From Scleroderma bovista (Eukaryota > Basidiomycota > Agaricomycetes > Boletales > Sclerodermataceae): a stretch of DNA of 51,533 nucleotides. The number at the start of each line of letters is the position of its first letter. Positions within the stretch are counted from its first letter, which is position 1. A model generated the notes under the pieces. It was not told the origin of the DNA. It searched no databases and saw only the letters and a list, made by a program, of their open reading frames with translations. Both the position numbers and the translations under genes were made by a program. The stretch lies in assembly GCA_037178675.1 (NCBI GenBank), contig JAYMGJ010000272.1, forward strand, positions 1 to 51,533. Reading direction: 5' to 3'. Positions 10,228 through 21,377 of the stretch are shown here, piece by piece.

Positions 10228-11447
10228 TGTCAAGACCGGTTCTCCTCGACGATCTTACTAGGAGGTCCAGAGGTGCAGGGAACTAATGAGGAGGTAAGTC
10301 CAGACACTAGTAGGTGCTAGTTAGTGTGGAGAGTCAAGTCTGGGTCAAACGAACGAAGTCCAGGCACTAGAGAAGCACAGGGAGTAAGTCCAGACCACGG
10401 GAAAGTGGTCCAGAGTTGAGCACAGCTTGTCCGGAGCGAAGGACATCCCAGAGGTGGGATAAGTCCTGAGAGGTCTAGCATCGAGTCTGGGACAGAGGTG
10501 GCTTTTGCCCTTGTGCGAGTAGGAGACTTGCTAGGATTGGACATAGGACCAAGGGGACAAGATAGGATGGAGGCCGGAGTTGGCCGGAGTTCAGGTGAAC
10601 AGATGGATTAGGAGAGCATAGTGGGTAGTACAGAGTGGGGAGTATCTTAGTTGAGATTTGATCTAAGGAAACTACTAGGCCAGAGTATAGTAGTTTATAT
10701 AGTAAATGAGAACTAGGGTGAGTATATATGGTGACAAGTAAACACCTTAGTCAGGACAAGGGATGGAGCAGAAACGGACAGGAAAATAAAGCAGGTACAG
10801 GAAAATAAACTGGAGTGGGAGCAGACATGGGGAACTAGAGATACAGGGACGATGGAGGAAAAGCAGGGACAGTGAAGTAAAGGGAACTAGGTCGGAAGAG
10901 GACAGGTAAGGGTTGGAGGTGGACTTAACTAATGTTAAGTCCGGAGCGATGTCCAGGACCGGAGGAAGTGGAACCGGAGGAAGTGGGACTGGAGGAAGTG
11001 CAAGAGTGGAGGGAGTGTACAACTGGAGGAAGGGCAGAGTAGCTGGAGGAAGGTCCGGAGTTGGACATGGAAATGTCCAAGGCCATTGGTGGACCTGACA
11101 GAGGGAGTGGAGTGGAACAGGAGCAAACCTGAGCTGGAGTTAGATGTACCAGCCAGAGTTGGGCTAGGTCGCAGACCAGACAAAGGGAGTGGCCAGACTG
11201 AAACCGGAGTAGCGACTAATGGTAGGTACAGGTCCGACATGGAAAAGTTAGACTGCAGATCTGTCTGTAGGAAGACAGGGGTTTAGTCCTGAGGTGGAGA
11301 TGGACGTAGTGACTAGAGTTGAGCTGGAGTGCAGCTATGAGGCTGGAGATGGCCGGACTAGATCCGGAGTTGTGTCTATGCCTAAGGAGAGGTCAGGCGG
11401 GCCAGGGTTAGACCGGAGTTGCGACTGGGAAAAGTATGGATATGACA
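10228..11447. repeat. Solo LTR of family J, 1.22 kb
   Basis: The plus strand reads TGTCAAGACCGG...GTATGGATATGACA. It is flanked by a perfect 5-bp duplication GCCAG (10,223-10,227 and 11,448-11,452) and interrupts the C1 pol frame between RNase H and integrase. A truncated second copy lies at 39,796-40,829. No internal coding region of a J element is present in the window, so its class is unknown. The short ORFs inside are not conserved and look incidental. Confidence 0.9.
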
Positions 11448-13238
11448 GCCAGTGGAGTCCATTGACCACCGAGAGTTGGAAGAGTCGGACTTGTGGCTGA
11501 GCATGACAGGATCGGAGGGGAGAGCTGCAAGGATGTCTTTGGAGAAGAATGGTTGCCCTGAGGGAGGATGCAAGTTGTTCTTGGGTGAACATGGGTCGGA
11601 GGTTGTGTGGGTTGACCCAAGCGTAGTCCCTATCCCCCTTTTTTGGGTAGACGTCCCAGCATCTAGTGAGGGCATTGGGTTTAGCTCTGAGGCATCCAGG
11701 GCAGAAGTGGATGGCAAGGTTGAACTGGGAGAGGTACTCTGACCAGCAGACTTGATGGTGAGTCAAGACCTTGGAGCTGGAGAAATACTCCAAATTCTTG
11801 TGGTTGGTAACCACGTTGACGAGAGAGGTGGAGCCCTCAAGGTAATGTCACCAGTGCTTGAAGGCCTTGAAGATGGCCAAAAGCTCCTTGTCATGGGTGT
11901 CATAGTTGAGCTCAGGGGTGGACAGAGTCCACAAATAGTATGCAATGGGGCAGAGGACCTTGTTGGAACCAGTGATGGAAAGGATTCCAGTGATGGCATA
12001 GTCCAAAGCATCAGTCTCCACAGTCAGCAGAGCATCAGGGATCCAGTGGATAAGGATAGGAGCAGAGGTGAAGGCCTTCTTCAGGAGGTTAAAGGTGGAG
12101 CAACAATCCTCACCAAAATTCCAAGGAATGTTCTTGCAGGTAAGCTGCGTGAGAGGGACGACAATGTCAGAGTAGTTGAAGATGAAATGATGGTAGAAAT
12201 TCACAAAACCAAGGAAGGACTGGATGTCCTTCACCTTGCAGGGTTCTGGCCAGTCAGAGATGGCTTTGACTTTGTCGGTGGACATGGAGAGGCCATTGGG
12301 GGAGAGGCAGAAGCCCAGGTATTTGGTAGAGGTGGTATGGAATTCACACTTCTCTGGTTTAGCAAAGAGGTTATGCTTTCGGAGGCGTTGGAGGACTTTG
12401 CAAACATGCTTTTGGTGTGATTCAATGTTTTCAGAGTAGATAAGGATGTCGTCTAGGTAGACAACAACACAGACATCAAGCATGTTGGAAAGGATGCTGT
12501 TAACAAATCACTGGAAAGCTATGGGAGCATTGGTCAGGCTGAAAGGCATGACATTCCACTTGAAGGAGCCATACCGTGTGCAAAATGCAGTCTTCCATTC
12601 ATCCCCCTCAGTGATGCGGACCAAGTGGTATGCATGGCGGAAATTGATCTTGGAGTAGATCTTTGCCTTGCTAGGGGAATTGAGGAGGTCAGAGATGAGA
12701 GGGAGTGGATAGCGGTCTTTTTTGGAGATTTTGTTCAGCCCTTGGTAGTCAATGCACAGGCGGAGTGATCCATCCTTCTTGTGAATGAACAAGACAGGAG
12801 CCCCATGGGCAGAGGTAGACTGTCGGATGAAGCTATAGGAAAGGTGCTTGTCAATAAAGGTTTGGAGTGCCTCTAGTTCAGTTTTGGACAAGAAGTACAC
12901 CGTACCCAGCAGAGGGCTTGCACCCTCTTCCAAATTGATTCAGAGGTCGTACTTGCAGTGTGGAGTGAGCATAGTGGCCTTTGCCTTACTGAAAACATCA
13001 GCGAAGTTGTGGTAGACTTCTGGCATGGCAGAGAGATTTGACAAATCAACAGGCATGGTAGTGAAGGTGGAGCGGAGTTTCACATCTTCCAGGCAGATGT
13101 ACAAAGTGAAATTCACCGATCTGGGAAGTTTGCAGGCATGTGCAAAAGCAGCAGTGCCAATGAGTGAAACATAGGGAGCAGATGAAGGCAAGTTGGAGGG
13201 CGGAGTTGAGGCCTGAGGTGGGGCTGACATGGGGGCAG
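11448..13238 (-). pseudogene. C1 pol: end of protease linker, reverse transcriptase and RNase H
   Basis: On the minus strand the order is the PYVSLIGTAAFAHACKL linker, FADVFSKAK, an RT with [19 protein letters not shown] and [10 protein letters not shown], the YLDD catalytic motif (12,449-12,460), then RNase H with ETDALDYAITGIL and HDKELLAIFKAF, ending in ALTRCWDVYPK. The frame is broken by TGA codons at 12,940-12,942, near 12,500 (after FQ) and near 11,850 (after KHW), and by a deletion with frameshift near 11,540. The TGA at 12,940 is also present at the same codon in C2. Confidence 0.9.
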
Positions 13239-13798
13239 TGTGCACCTAAGTGAGGGAAGAGGTCAGAACAACCAACAACCAACACCAAATAACAGCAGTA
13301 TGCGAGTGGTGGTCTTCCTTTGCATATCTGGTATCTAATCTCCTGAGGGGGATGTGCTGCATGCCTTCAGGCAAGGTGCAGAAGGGAAGGGAAGTGTTTC
13401 TGATGGGGAATATATGCGACTGGGGGTGGGATTGACTCTTCTTCAGGCTACCACAGTAGTTAGGAAGAGTCCTGGGGATGAAGAGCGATGATGGATTGAC
13501 AATAGGGGTGATATAACAGTGATGGAGCAAGGGGGAAGCAAGGGGACAGCTCCTGCTTCAAGAATGCGATGGACAGTGATGGGATGGAGTGGACAGATGA
13601 GCTAGACTGCGCTTCAGCCTAGAGAAATGATCAGATATCAAGTATATCTGATAAACAGCAATAATGGAGCTTTAGGCCAGCACTGGGTGACCTACAAGTC
13701 CAAGGACAGAGAGGGAGCTTATAGAGAGTGAGGGAGAGTGAATGTGGTCGCTTTATTGAGGGGGAAGCAGACACTTCCTTGCAGCCTTTGGCTGCTGG

Positions 13799-13806
13799 TT
13801 TATATA
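13799..13806 (-). promoter_or_regulatory. TATA box of B LTR (B1)
   Basis: The minus strand reads GTATATAAACC. A cytosine-rich stretch and then AATAAA (13,752-13,757) follow about 45 bases downstream. The box is identical in the copies at about 4447, 39,230 and 49,930, so it is likely the start of transcription (U3/R) for family B. Confidence 0.6.
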
Positions 13807-14618
13807 CAGGAGGGGCTGTGGCCCAGTAAGCACAAATGACAAAGTGCTTGGTAAGAGATTGGTAAGGAATTGGTAAGCCATCAGTAAGCAGTGTAATCAG
13901 GCTGAGTAATTGATGGGGAGAGCCTAAACAAGCTGCTGAGCCAAAAGAAAGAGCAAAAACATAGGTAAAAAGGGGTGTATAACCAAGAACATGGAAAAAT
14001 CATTGCATGGGGCCAAAAAGAGAGGGGGGGAAGCATGGGATGAGTAGATTGAAGCTAAATGAGCATATGCGATGACATAATGCATATGAATCATAGGGGC
14101 ATGAGTCATGAATTGATAAGCAGCATATAAGCATGATTTGAAGGATGATTGGTAAGTGATTGATAAGGGGAGTAATGGGGATTTGTAATGCCAAGAGGGG
14201 ATGAATAATGCGCAGCAGAGTGAGTCAGAGTGAGCCAGAGTGACTCTGTGTGACTCAGAAAGAAGGGAAGCACAACCTATGATTTATTGAACTTTAGATC
14301 TGGAAATAAGCTTCTGAAGCAGTGCCACTGATGGGAGTGGCTGGGGGATAATAGAAGAATTGATCCGACCAAAGGATCAGTGTCAGGGGGCCTGGAATGA
14401 CAAGTAGAGCCACAGCTGGTCACAGAGTGTCACAAATCCCTTGGGTTGAGCTTCTGTAGGGCGAAAACGCGAAAATTGGTGCTCCCCAAGTACAGTCTTC
14501 TCTAGAGCAGTAGGGAGAAGGTTCTGTACTCTGTAGGGGTTCCTAAGAAGGGTTCTAGAGCACTGTTTAATTTGTGTTTGCTGTGGGATAGCAGGGAAGA
14601 GAATCACAAGTAGCGGAT

Positions 14619-15071
14619 TCAACGTGTCCAGGGAAGCGAGATGAATGATAACGGGAGATGGATGTGACAGGACTCTGGGACAAAAGGACCATATTCAGAG
14701 GACTCAGGAGACACAGAGACAACCAGGTATGAATCTTCAAGTCTAACAATAGACTTGAGGTGACCAAAGTATGTGCGTGATGCGGGACTGACGAGGAGAA
14801 CACGCTGACCGAGAACGAGAGGGACTGAGGGAGCAGGCTGGGAAGATATGTGCCAGACAGTGCACAGGAGCTCTGGGAGAGGCTGTCCCAAGAGCAGGAT
14901 GTAGTTGAGGTCTGCTGCAATAGCAGAGAAATGTTCCAGAGAAAATTCAGACTCCATAGTGAGCGATAGAGTGGAGGTCTGGATTGCGGGCGAAATATCT
15001 CCATGGGAAATGAACGGATTTACATCGGAACTTGACAGGCAGATAGACCACGGTCTAGGCTTTCTGACCAT
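14619..15071 (-). CDS. Conserved ORF inside the B LTR (150 aa, unknown function)
   Basis: I do not recognise this protein. It starts MVRKPRPWSICLSSSD, and has the blocks FSAIAADLNY, LLLGQPLPELLCTVWHISSQ, SVPLVLGQRVLLVSPASRTY, LKSIVRLEDSYLVVSV, and CHIHLPLSFISLPWTR. The same frame is open in copies at 3281-3631, 20,411-20,878 and 31,327-31,665. In the diverged B' copy most changes keep the protein similar (V/I, D/E, R/K), while the overlapping second open frame is not conserved, so this frame is the likely coding one. In other copies the final TGA reads on as CAA, so the original protein may have been about 20 residues longer. No signal peptide or membrane segment is evident. Confidence 0.5.
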   Translation of the reverse strand: MVRKPRPWSICLSSSDVNPFISHGDISPAIQTSTLSLTMESEFSLEHFSAIAADLNYILLLGQPLPELLCTVWHISSQPAPSVPLVLGQRVLLVSPASRTYFGHLKSIVRLEDSYLVVSVSPESSEYGPFVPESCHIHLPLSFISLPWTR

Positions 15072-15580
15072 ATAGTCACATGCTTGATAGCTTCAGAAAC
15101 GGCGGAGCTATTCACAAAATCGGAATGCCAGCACTGGGCGCCTAATTTTGACATTTGGGCGCTAAAATTCGTTTCTTCTCTTTCTCCTTCGTTGCTCTAT
15201 TGTTCCTTCTTCTTCTTTGGTTGCTCTGGTATGGGAGTTGGACTGCAGTTGCTTGCATTCCTTTCTCATACCAAAAACAGTCATCTTCTTTGAATTCTTC
15301 TGCTTCTTGGCTGGTCCTTGCGCGAGTGGTGACTGCTAGACGTTGGCAGTCATTTCTTGCACCAGGATAGTCATTCTTGTGCGATAGATGGCTACGACGA
15401 GCTTGTACTCATCCTTTGCATAAGGATAGTCTTGACTTTGCATGAGAGAGATAGCGAGTGCTGTCTCTATCCCTCAAGTTGGGGCAATCTTTCAACAGAT
15501 CTTGGGTGTGCATTCTTTGCATTGATTCATTGGCTAACTTTCACCATGTTCACAGTACCAAACACCTTTGGTGCGTGACA

Positions 15581-17468
15581 GCGGACTCAGCAGAGGGAGG
15601 TACCAGAGCTGCTGGCATTTGTAGTGTACTTTTACGGAATTCTATGTGGCCCAAAACCCAGTCAATCAATGGATTGTAGTGGGTGAGCCAACTATGTCTG
15701 AGAACCAGTACACAAGAGGAATCCAGCAGAGTTACATAAAATGTTTTGGAGTTGACTTCGCCTGTGGAGAACTGAATGTCAAGGTTGATGGCTTCTGGAA
15801 TGAATGTGTTTGAAGAACCATCTAGGAGGCAGAGTTCAAGCGGGGAGATTGCATAGGTTGTAAGGGAATGTTTATTAACAAATGTAGAGTCTATGAAACA
15901 ATGGCTAGAGCTGGAGTCAACAAGGGTGGATACAGGAGGTGTAACAAGTGATGTAATGGTGACAGAGGGCATAAGAGAGTTTGGGTCAGAGAGAGCGGAC
16001 ATGTTGAGGCATAACTCCATGGGTGCATAGTCAGAGTCAATGCAACCCCCAGCCTGTGCAGAGTTCTGGGAGCTGCTGTTTAATCTTTTTGACTCCACAG
16101 CAGCAGGAGTCGCGGCCTTGGCAGCATGGGCCTTGGCTTTGGAGCTCTTAGATGTGGACTTAGGGCAGTCCTTTGCCATGTGACCAGGTTGGCCACAGAA
16201 CATACAGAGCTTTTCCTTAATTCTGCATTGGCGCTCTTCTTCAGTCAACTTTCCATCCTTCCCAAGATGAGAGGGAGATTCAGAGGTCTTCAAAGCGCCA
16301 GCAGAGGAACCAGTGGAGGAGCCAGTGGAGGACTTGGACTTGTTGTCCAAACTCTTGGCTTTGTTGTCCTTCTCCTTGGATTTCCCCTTTGAGTTGGACA
16401 AACCAGAGGAGTTGCCTTTAGGGGCAGAGTTGGATGATGAGGACGTGGAGCCCTTGGATTGATGCACAATTTCGGACTTGTGCTCCCAGTACCTGGCATC
16501 AATGGTCTGTGCAAGAGCGTGGTAACCTCCTAAGGTGTGGGGTTTTCCAACTTGGGATATTTCGTCTTTGATGTGGTTGGGGAGACCACTGTAGAAGATG
16601 TGGCAGAGTGCACCGTCACCATAACCATGAACTTGGCTGGCAAGGCAGTTGAACTCTACCACATACTTGTTTATCTTTTGTCCATCCTTCATGGACAAGT
16701 TGTCCAACTGGTGTTCTGCATCTCTGACAGGGTTGTGCAGACCAAAGTTAGATTTGAGTTCCTGGACGAACTGTTGATAGTTGTCCATCCAGATTGGGCA
16801 AGCCCAAGGGTTACCAGAGTTGAGCAAGTCTGGCTCAAACCACTTGAGGGCCATACCCTTTAGGTACGATTGCGCAAAGGTAACCTTGGCACGGTCAGAA
16901 GTGAAAGCTTTAGGACAGTCCTGGAGGTTTAATTTGCATTGTACAAGGTATGCGCAGAGTTTGCATGAATCAGTACCATCGAAGGTATCTGGCTTGCAGA
17001 CCTTGGTGTGGCCAGAAGAGGAATTGCAATCGGCGGATGCCATAGCAACACATGTGAGGGCCTGGACTGCTTGTGCAAATAGGAGTAAGGGGTCCTGAGT
17101 TGGGGTTGGGTTGGAAGGGACAGGTGAGTCCAGTAGTGGGATGTTTGGCGGGTTTGGCGGGTTGCTATCTCCACTGTCACCACCATCATCACCAGGGTGA
17201 CCGTCACCATAGATGTCCAAGACATTGTCGAAACAATATGTGGAGTAAACTCCAGAGTCGTTGGGGTGGCACAGTGCAGGAGTTGGGGTTGTGGGGTTGT
17301 GGGGTTGGGTAAGGGAGCCCCAGGCAGAGTGTTTCTGTTTGAGAAGGAGAGGAACTCCCCTTCATTGGTAAGTTCGTTTCTCGAAATGGAGGGTGCATTG
17401 AGTGCCTCCTGACAATCTTCGAGCACACAAGATTGAGTGCGGGTTTGGATTATAGAATGACTAGTCAT
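15581..17468 (-). pseudogene. C1 gag and protease
   Basis: Starting at ATG 17,468 (MTSHSIIQTRTQSC), Gag has an acidic Pro/Asp-rich N-terminal region, the retrotransposon Gag core ([34 protein letters not shown]), a Ser/Lys-rich linker and a CCHC zinc knuckle (CMFCGQPGHMAKDC). A frameshift lies near 17,270. In this copy Gag continues into protease in one frame because of one extra base in the A-run at 16,086-16,090, unlike C2. The protease motif reads LVDSSSSHC; the normal DSG is DSS (codon 15,910-15,912, GGC to AGC). It is cut at the 3' end by B1. Confidence 0.88.
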
Positions 17469-17489
17469 GATATGATTTTAGCAGATATT

Positions 17490-17512
17490 TGCAAGTATGA
17501 GTTTGGATATAC
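17490..17512 (-). other. Primer binding region of C1
   Basis: Next to the 5' LTR the minus strand reads GTATATCCAAACTCATACTTG. C2 and A have related sequences here (GTATATTTGAACTCACTCTTG and GTATTTCAGACTCGCACTTG). The position fits a primer binding site, but it does not begin with TGG and I cannot name the tRNA. Confidence 0.45.
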
Positions 17513-18182
17513 TGTCAGAACCATTTCCTCCGATGAACTCTGATGACAGCAGAGCTCAGCACGAAGGCTGGGAACTGGGGGATAAGTTGCGGGAGGTTTG
17601 AGGACATTGGCTTCAGTGTGTGTGCTGCACCCTTGTGAATACTAGTCCTCATATTTCAGAGAACAGAGGTCTGAAGGTAATTGGAGGTGTTGGGTGACAA
17701 CAGAGACAGAGGGTGGAGACGGAGGAGTTTGCAAGAGATATTCAAGCTGATATTCAAACTGAGGGACAATCCCCTCAGCATGTGGAGTACTTATACTTTA
17801 CATTGGATATGTACAGTAACCAAGAAGCAGAGAGAGACATAGTGGAGATGTAGTTAAGAGTCTGCAGATGACAAATGGATGAGTAACATACACAGAATGG
17901 AGATCAGTGATAAGCGTAATGGATCAAAAGGTTGACGGATCCCAGCTATGAGTAATCAGATCTAGTCTAAAATGGGAACAAAGGAAACAGGAACAGAAGT
18001 GGAATGGAAACATACAGTAACTGGAGGCATAGGTGCAGAACTATATACTAAAAGGAGACAGAGCATCAATTGTTGGAGCAGAGATGGATATGTAGTGTTG
18101 GAGGTGTCTGATCATGATTGGACTTGAGTTTATAACAGACTAGAGGCCTTGCAGATTCTGGCAGTATCATGCAGTCGTGACA
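17513..18182 (-). repeat. 5' LTR of C1
   Basis: The 670-bp LTR is the same length as the 3' LTR and ends next to the GAAGA duplication at 18,183. The promoter-like TATAAG with the following hairpin is near 17,790. Confidence 0.92.
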
Positions 18183-18601
18183 GAAGATGATCTCACCAAA
18201 ATCCACATTTGCATCTTGTGCAGCTGCTTTGCATCCATCACAGACTTTGAGCAATGCTTTGCCAACTCCATTCATGACTACAACTTTGACCCTGGCTCAC
18301 TTATCCTCATACTAAACAAAAAGATCAAGCCACTCTCAAATGTGAAGTGCAAGCCCCACTATTTCAGTCCTATGGTTGTTGTCAGACATGCCCAAAATGG
18401 ATCATATCATCTTGTCAAAGTCGACGGTTCAGTCTCAAAGCTCAAATTCACCACATTTTGTCTTGTACCATACCATGCTTGCTCACTCAAAGTCATTGAA
18501 GTCACACAATTTGTTGATCCCTCAGATCTCACAGGTCTTGCAGATGAAGATTGAAGTTCATTGTGCAACTGAGAACAGTTGCAATTTGAGTAAGGGGGAG
18601 G
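18183..18601 (+). pseudogene. Element K1 pol, part 2: integrase C-terminal domain and polypurine tract
   Basis: The frame continues from 6464 across the C1 insertion: NSIHDYNFDPGSLILILNKK, KPHYFSPMVVVRH (a GPY/F-like domain) and VDGSVSKLKF, ending LADED at 18,554. The polypurine tract GTAAGGGGGAGG directly precedes the 3' LTR. Unlike A and C, no chromodomain follows, so K1 belongs to a different gypsy clade. Confidence 0.82.
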
Positions 18602-19154
18602 TGTAAGGAAGTCTCACGCTCTGTCTACAAAATCTTACCATTTCATGTCTTCATGCATATCACATCCATCTCGAATGTCTTGCATGCATTGAAACTCGTG
18701 TCTCGCTGCTGACATCATCGCTGATGTCATACATAGTATGTTTTCTTTCTCCTTTTCCTTGTGTTTCTCTTTTCTCTTTCATCATGTTGTTTCACCTTAT
18801 CACATTAGTTCTTTGTCCCTGGTGCTCTACTGTATTCCATCTCTTTGCTCACTGTCTCCAACTGCCACAGTCCAAACCATACCTTACTTAGACATGCCTC
18901 AAGGCATATTGTACCTTTCCTTTCATCTTGTCCCTTGTCTTTCAACTCACTCTGTTCTTTGTGAACATCTAGTATAAAAGACCTCTTGTACAGACCAAAA
19001 AGCCAGAATAGGATCCCCCTCACTCTTGTTCTTGAATTTCCTTGTTTGAATGTGCTCAACTCAACTCAAGAATTCCACCACTTTGCTTACTTCATTGATT
19101 TCCAACTTGGTACATTTCCTCTGAATAGAACTCACTGACAGTTGTTCTACAACA
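18602..19154 (+). repeat. 3' LTR of K1
   Basis: It runs from TGTAAGGAAGTCTC to GTTCTACAACA, about 553 bp, with TG...CA ends right after the polypurine tract. A TATAAAA box lies at 18,973. The 5' LTR is not in the window. Confidence 0.8.
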
Positions 19155-19901
19155 GAACGACATCAACATTACAGGTGCATTCAAGAAACTCATGCAATGC
19201 TATTCCATTCCCCATATTCATGTTCTACTGGGTTTAGCCCATTCTATCTCCTTCATGGACTCGATCCCATCTTGCCATTCAATCTATTTGAAGCCACACA
19301 TCTTGTGGAAGGTTTCTGCTCAGGAATGACCTCCAAGCATCTCCTAGCTTTGCACATTCATCAACTGGAGAAAAGACCTGATGACATGGATGCTGCATTC
19401 AACACATTATACAAGTCTCATCTACACTCCAAAGCACATTTTGAAAAGAAGTATACTAGGCAACTCATGAAGACATCCTATAAACCTGGAGACCTGGTCC
19501 TTGTATGCAACAGCCAGGTTGAGAAAGAGCTGGATTGGAAATCCAAGCCTTGATACCTTGGTCCTTATGAAGTTGTTCATTGTACCCAAGGAGGACCATA
19601 TGTTCTGAAAGAAATGGATGGCACCATCTCAGCTCGAGGTGTGGCTGCTTTCTGACTCATCCCCTACTGTTCCCATCACCTCCCATCATCTTCAACTACT
19701 ATGGAAAACTCTGATGAAGAAAGTTCAGATGATGATGAAATCCAATATGACTCAGATGACTCACAATGACATGCACATCTAGTCATTCCCTCTATGCAAT
19801 CCCCTTTTCCATGCCTGCCCCATCTATGCCTTCTCTTTTTTTTGTATACCCTCCCCCTATGCTCACAATCAGGGACAATTGTATTTCATGTTGCCCATAG
19901 A
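19155..19901 (+). pseudogene. Element K2: gypsy integrase C-terminal fragment
   Basis: Directly after the K1 LTR a different integrase begins: FSPFYLLHGLDPILPFNLFEA, LYKSHLHSKAHFEKK, YKPGDLVLV, YLGPYEVVH (GPY/F motif) and an acidic tail (SDEESSDDDE). Two TGA stops interrupt it (after KP near 19,550 and after AAF near 19,650). The abrupt start suggests K1 inserted into K2, but the 5' part of K2 is not seen. About 130 non-coding bases follow up to the start of B3. Confidence 0.75.
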
Positions 19902-20410
19902 TGTCACACACCAAAGGTGTTTGGTACTGTGAATATGGAGAAAGTTAGCCAATGAATCAATGCAAAGAATGCACACCCAAGATCTGTTGAAAGATTGCCC
20001 CAACTTGAGGGATAGAGACAGCACTTGCTATCTCTCTCATGCAAAGTCAAGACTATCCTTATGCAAAGGATGAGTACAAGCTCGTCATAGCCATCTATCA
20101 CACAAGAAAGACTATCCTGGTGCAAGAGATGACTGCCAACATCTAGCAGTCACCACTCATGCAAGGACCAGCCAAGAAGTAGAAGAATTCAAAGAAGATG
20201 ACTGTTTTTGGTATGAGAAAGGAATGCAAGCAACTGCAGTCCAACTCCCATACTAGAGCAACCAAAGAAGAAGAAGAAAAAATAGAGAAATGAAGGAGAA
20301 AGAGAAGAAATGAATTTTAGTGCCCAAATGTCAAAATTAGGTGCCCAGTGCTGGCATTCCAATTTTGTGAATAGCTCTGCTGTTTCTGAAGCTATCAAGC
20401 ATGTGACTAT

Positions 20411-20878
20411 ATGGTCAGAAAGCCTAGCACATGGTCTATCTGCCTGTCAAGTTCTGATGTAAATCTGTTCATTTCCCATGGAGATATTTCACCTGCAATC
20501 CAGACCTCCACTCTATTGCTCACTATGGTGTCCACATTTTCTCTGGAATGTTTCTCTGCTATTGCAGCAGACCTCAACTACGTCCTGCTCTTGGGACAGC
20601 CTCTCCCAGAGCTCCTGTGTACTGTCTGGCACATATCTTCCCAGCCTGCTCCCTCAGTCCCTCTCATTCTTGGTCAGTGCATTTTCTTCATCAGTCCTGC
20701 ATTGCACATGTACTTTGGTCACCTCAAGTCTATCATTAGACTTGAAGATTCATATCTGGTTGTTTCTGTGTCTCCTGAGTCCTCTGCATATGGTCCTTTT
20801 GTCCCAGAGTCCTGTCACATCCATCTCCCACTGTCATTCATCTCACTTCCCTGGACATGTCAAATCCACTACTTGTGA
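20411..20878 (+). CDS. Conserved B-LTR ORF, copy in B3 (155 aa)
   Basis: This is the same unknown protein as at 14,619-15,071, starting MVRKPSTWSICLSSSD. Here the last Arg-stop of B1 is replaced by Cys-Gln and reading continues to HYL. Changes between copies are mainly C-to-T and G-to-A, yet no stop falls inside the 155 codons. Whether it is expressed is unknown. Confidence 0.45.
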   Translation: MVRKPSTWSICLSSSDVNLFISHGDISPAIQTSTLLLTMVSTFSLECFSAIAADLNYVLLLGQPLPELLCTVWHISSQPAPSVPLILGQCIFFISPALHMYFGHLKSIIRLEDSYLVVSVSPESSAYGPFVPESCHIHLPLSFISLPWTCQIHYL

Positions 20879-21377
20879 TTCTCTTCCCTGCTATCCCACA
20901 GCAAACACAAATGATACAGTGCTCTAGAACCCTTCTTAGGAACCCTTACAGAGTACAGAACCTTCTCCCTACTTCTATAGAGAAAACTGTACTTGAGGAG
21001 TACCACTTTTCACATTTTTGCCCTACAGAAGCTCAACCCAAGGGATTTGTGACACTCTGTGACCAGCTGTGACTCTACTTGTCATCTCAGGCCCCCTGAC
21101 ACTGCTCTTCTGGTTGGATCAGTTCTTCTATTATCCCCCAGCCACTCCCATCAGTGGCACTGCTTCAGAAGCTTATCTCCAGATCTAAAGTTCAATAAAT
21201 CATAGATTGTGCTTCCCTTCTTTCTGAGTCACACAGAATCACTCTGGCTCACTTTGACTCACTCTGCTGTGCATTATTCATCCTCTTTTGGCATTATTAT
21301 TCCCCTTACCAATCACTTACCAATCATCCTTCAAATCATGCTTATTATGCTGCTTATCAATTCATGACTCATGCCCC

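Larger units (their letters stand above)
13239..15580 (-). repeat. Complete 2.34-kb LTR of family B (copy B1), solo
   Basis: In its own orientation (minus) it starts TGTCACGCACCAAAG and ends TTAGGTGCACA, giving TG...CA ends. The flanking 4 bases are CCGC and CTGC, matching except for one C-to-T change at a CpG. It carries a U3 ORF, a TATATAAA box about 560 bases and an AATAAA signal about 510 bases before its 3' end, which is what an LTR with promoter and poly(A) site should show. No gag or pol belongs to it. It sits in the C1 frame between protease and RT. Very long LTRs are known in some gypsy families; which family this is I cannot tell. Confidence 0.85.
6465..18182 (-). mobile_element. 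Full-length chromovirus C1 (Ty3/gypsy), with nested insertions
   Basis: Both LTRs are 670 bp (6465-7134 and 17,513-18,182). The insertion is flanked by a perfect 5-bp duplication, GAAGA, at 6460-6464 and 18,183-18,187. Gag-pol is on the minus strand and an extra gene is on the plus strand next to the 3' LTR. Nested inside are a foldback repeat (9605-9782), a solo J LTR (10,228-11,447) and a complete B LTR (13,239-15,580). Without these the element is about 8 kb. The copy is dead: it has TGA codons, frameshifts, a protease motif changed from DSG to DSS, and an integrase Glu changed to Lys. The LTRs differ mainly by C/T and G/A changes, so the copy is not recent. Confidence 0.92.

Noticed and set aside
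19902..19940. CACACACCAAAGGTGTTTGGT at the B LTR start as a DNA-transposon inverted repeat
   Set aside because: The palindrome is local to one end and does not pair with the other end; TG...CA ends, TATA and AATAAA fit an LTR better.
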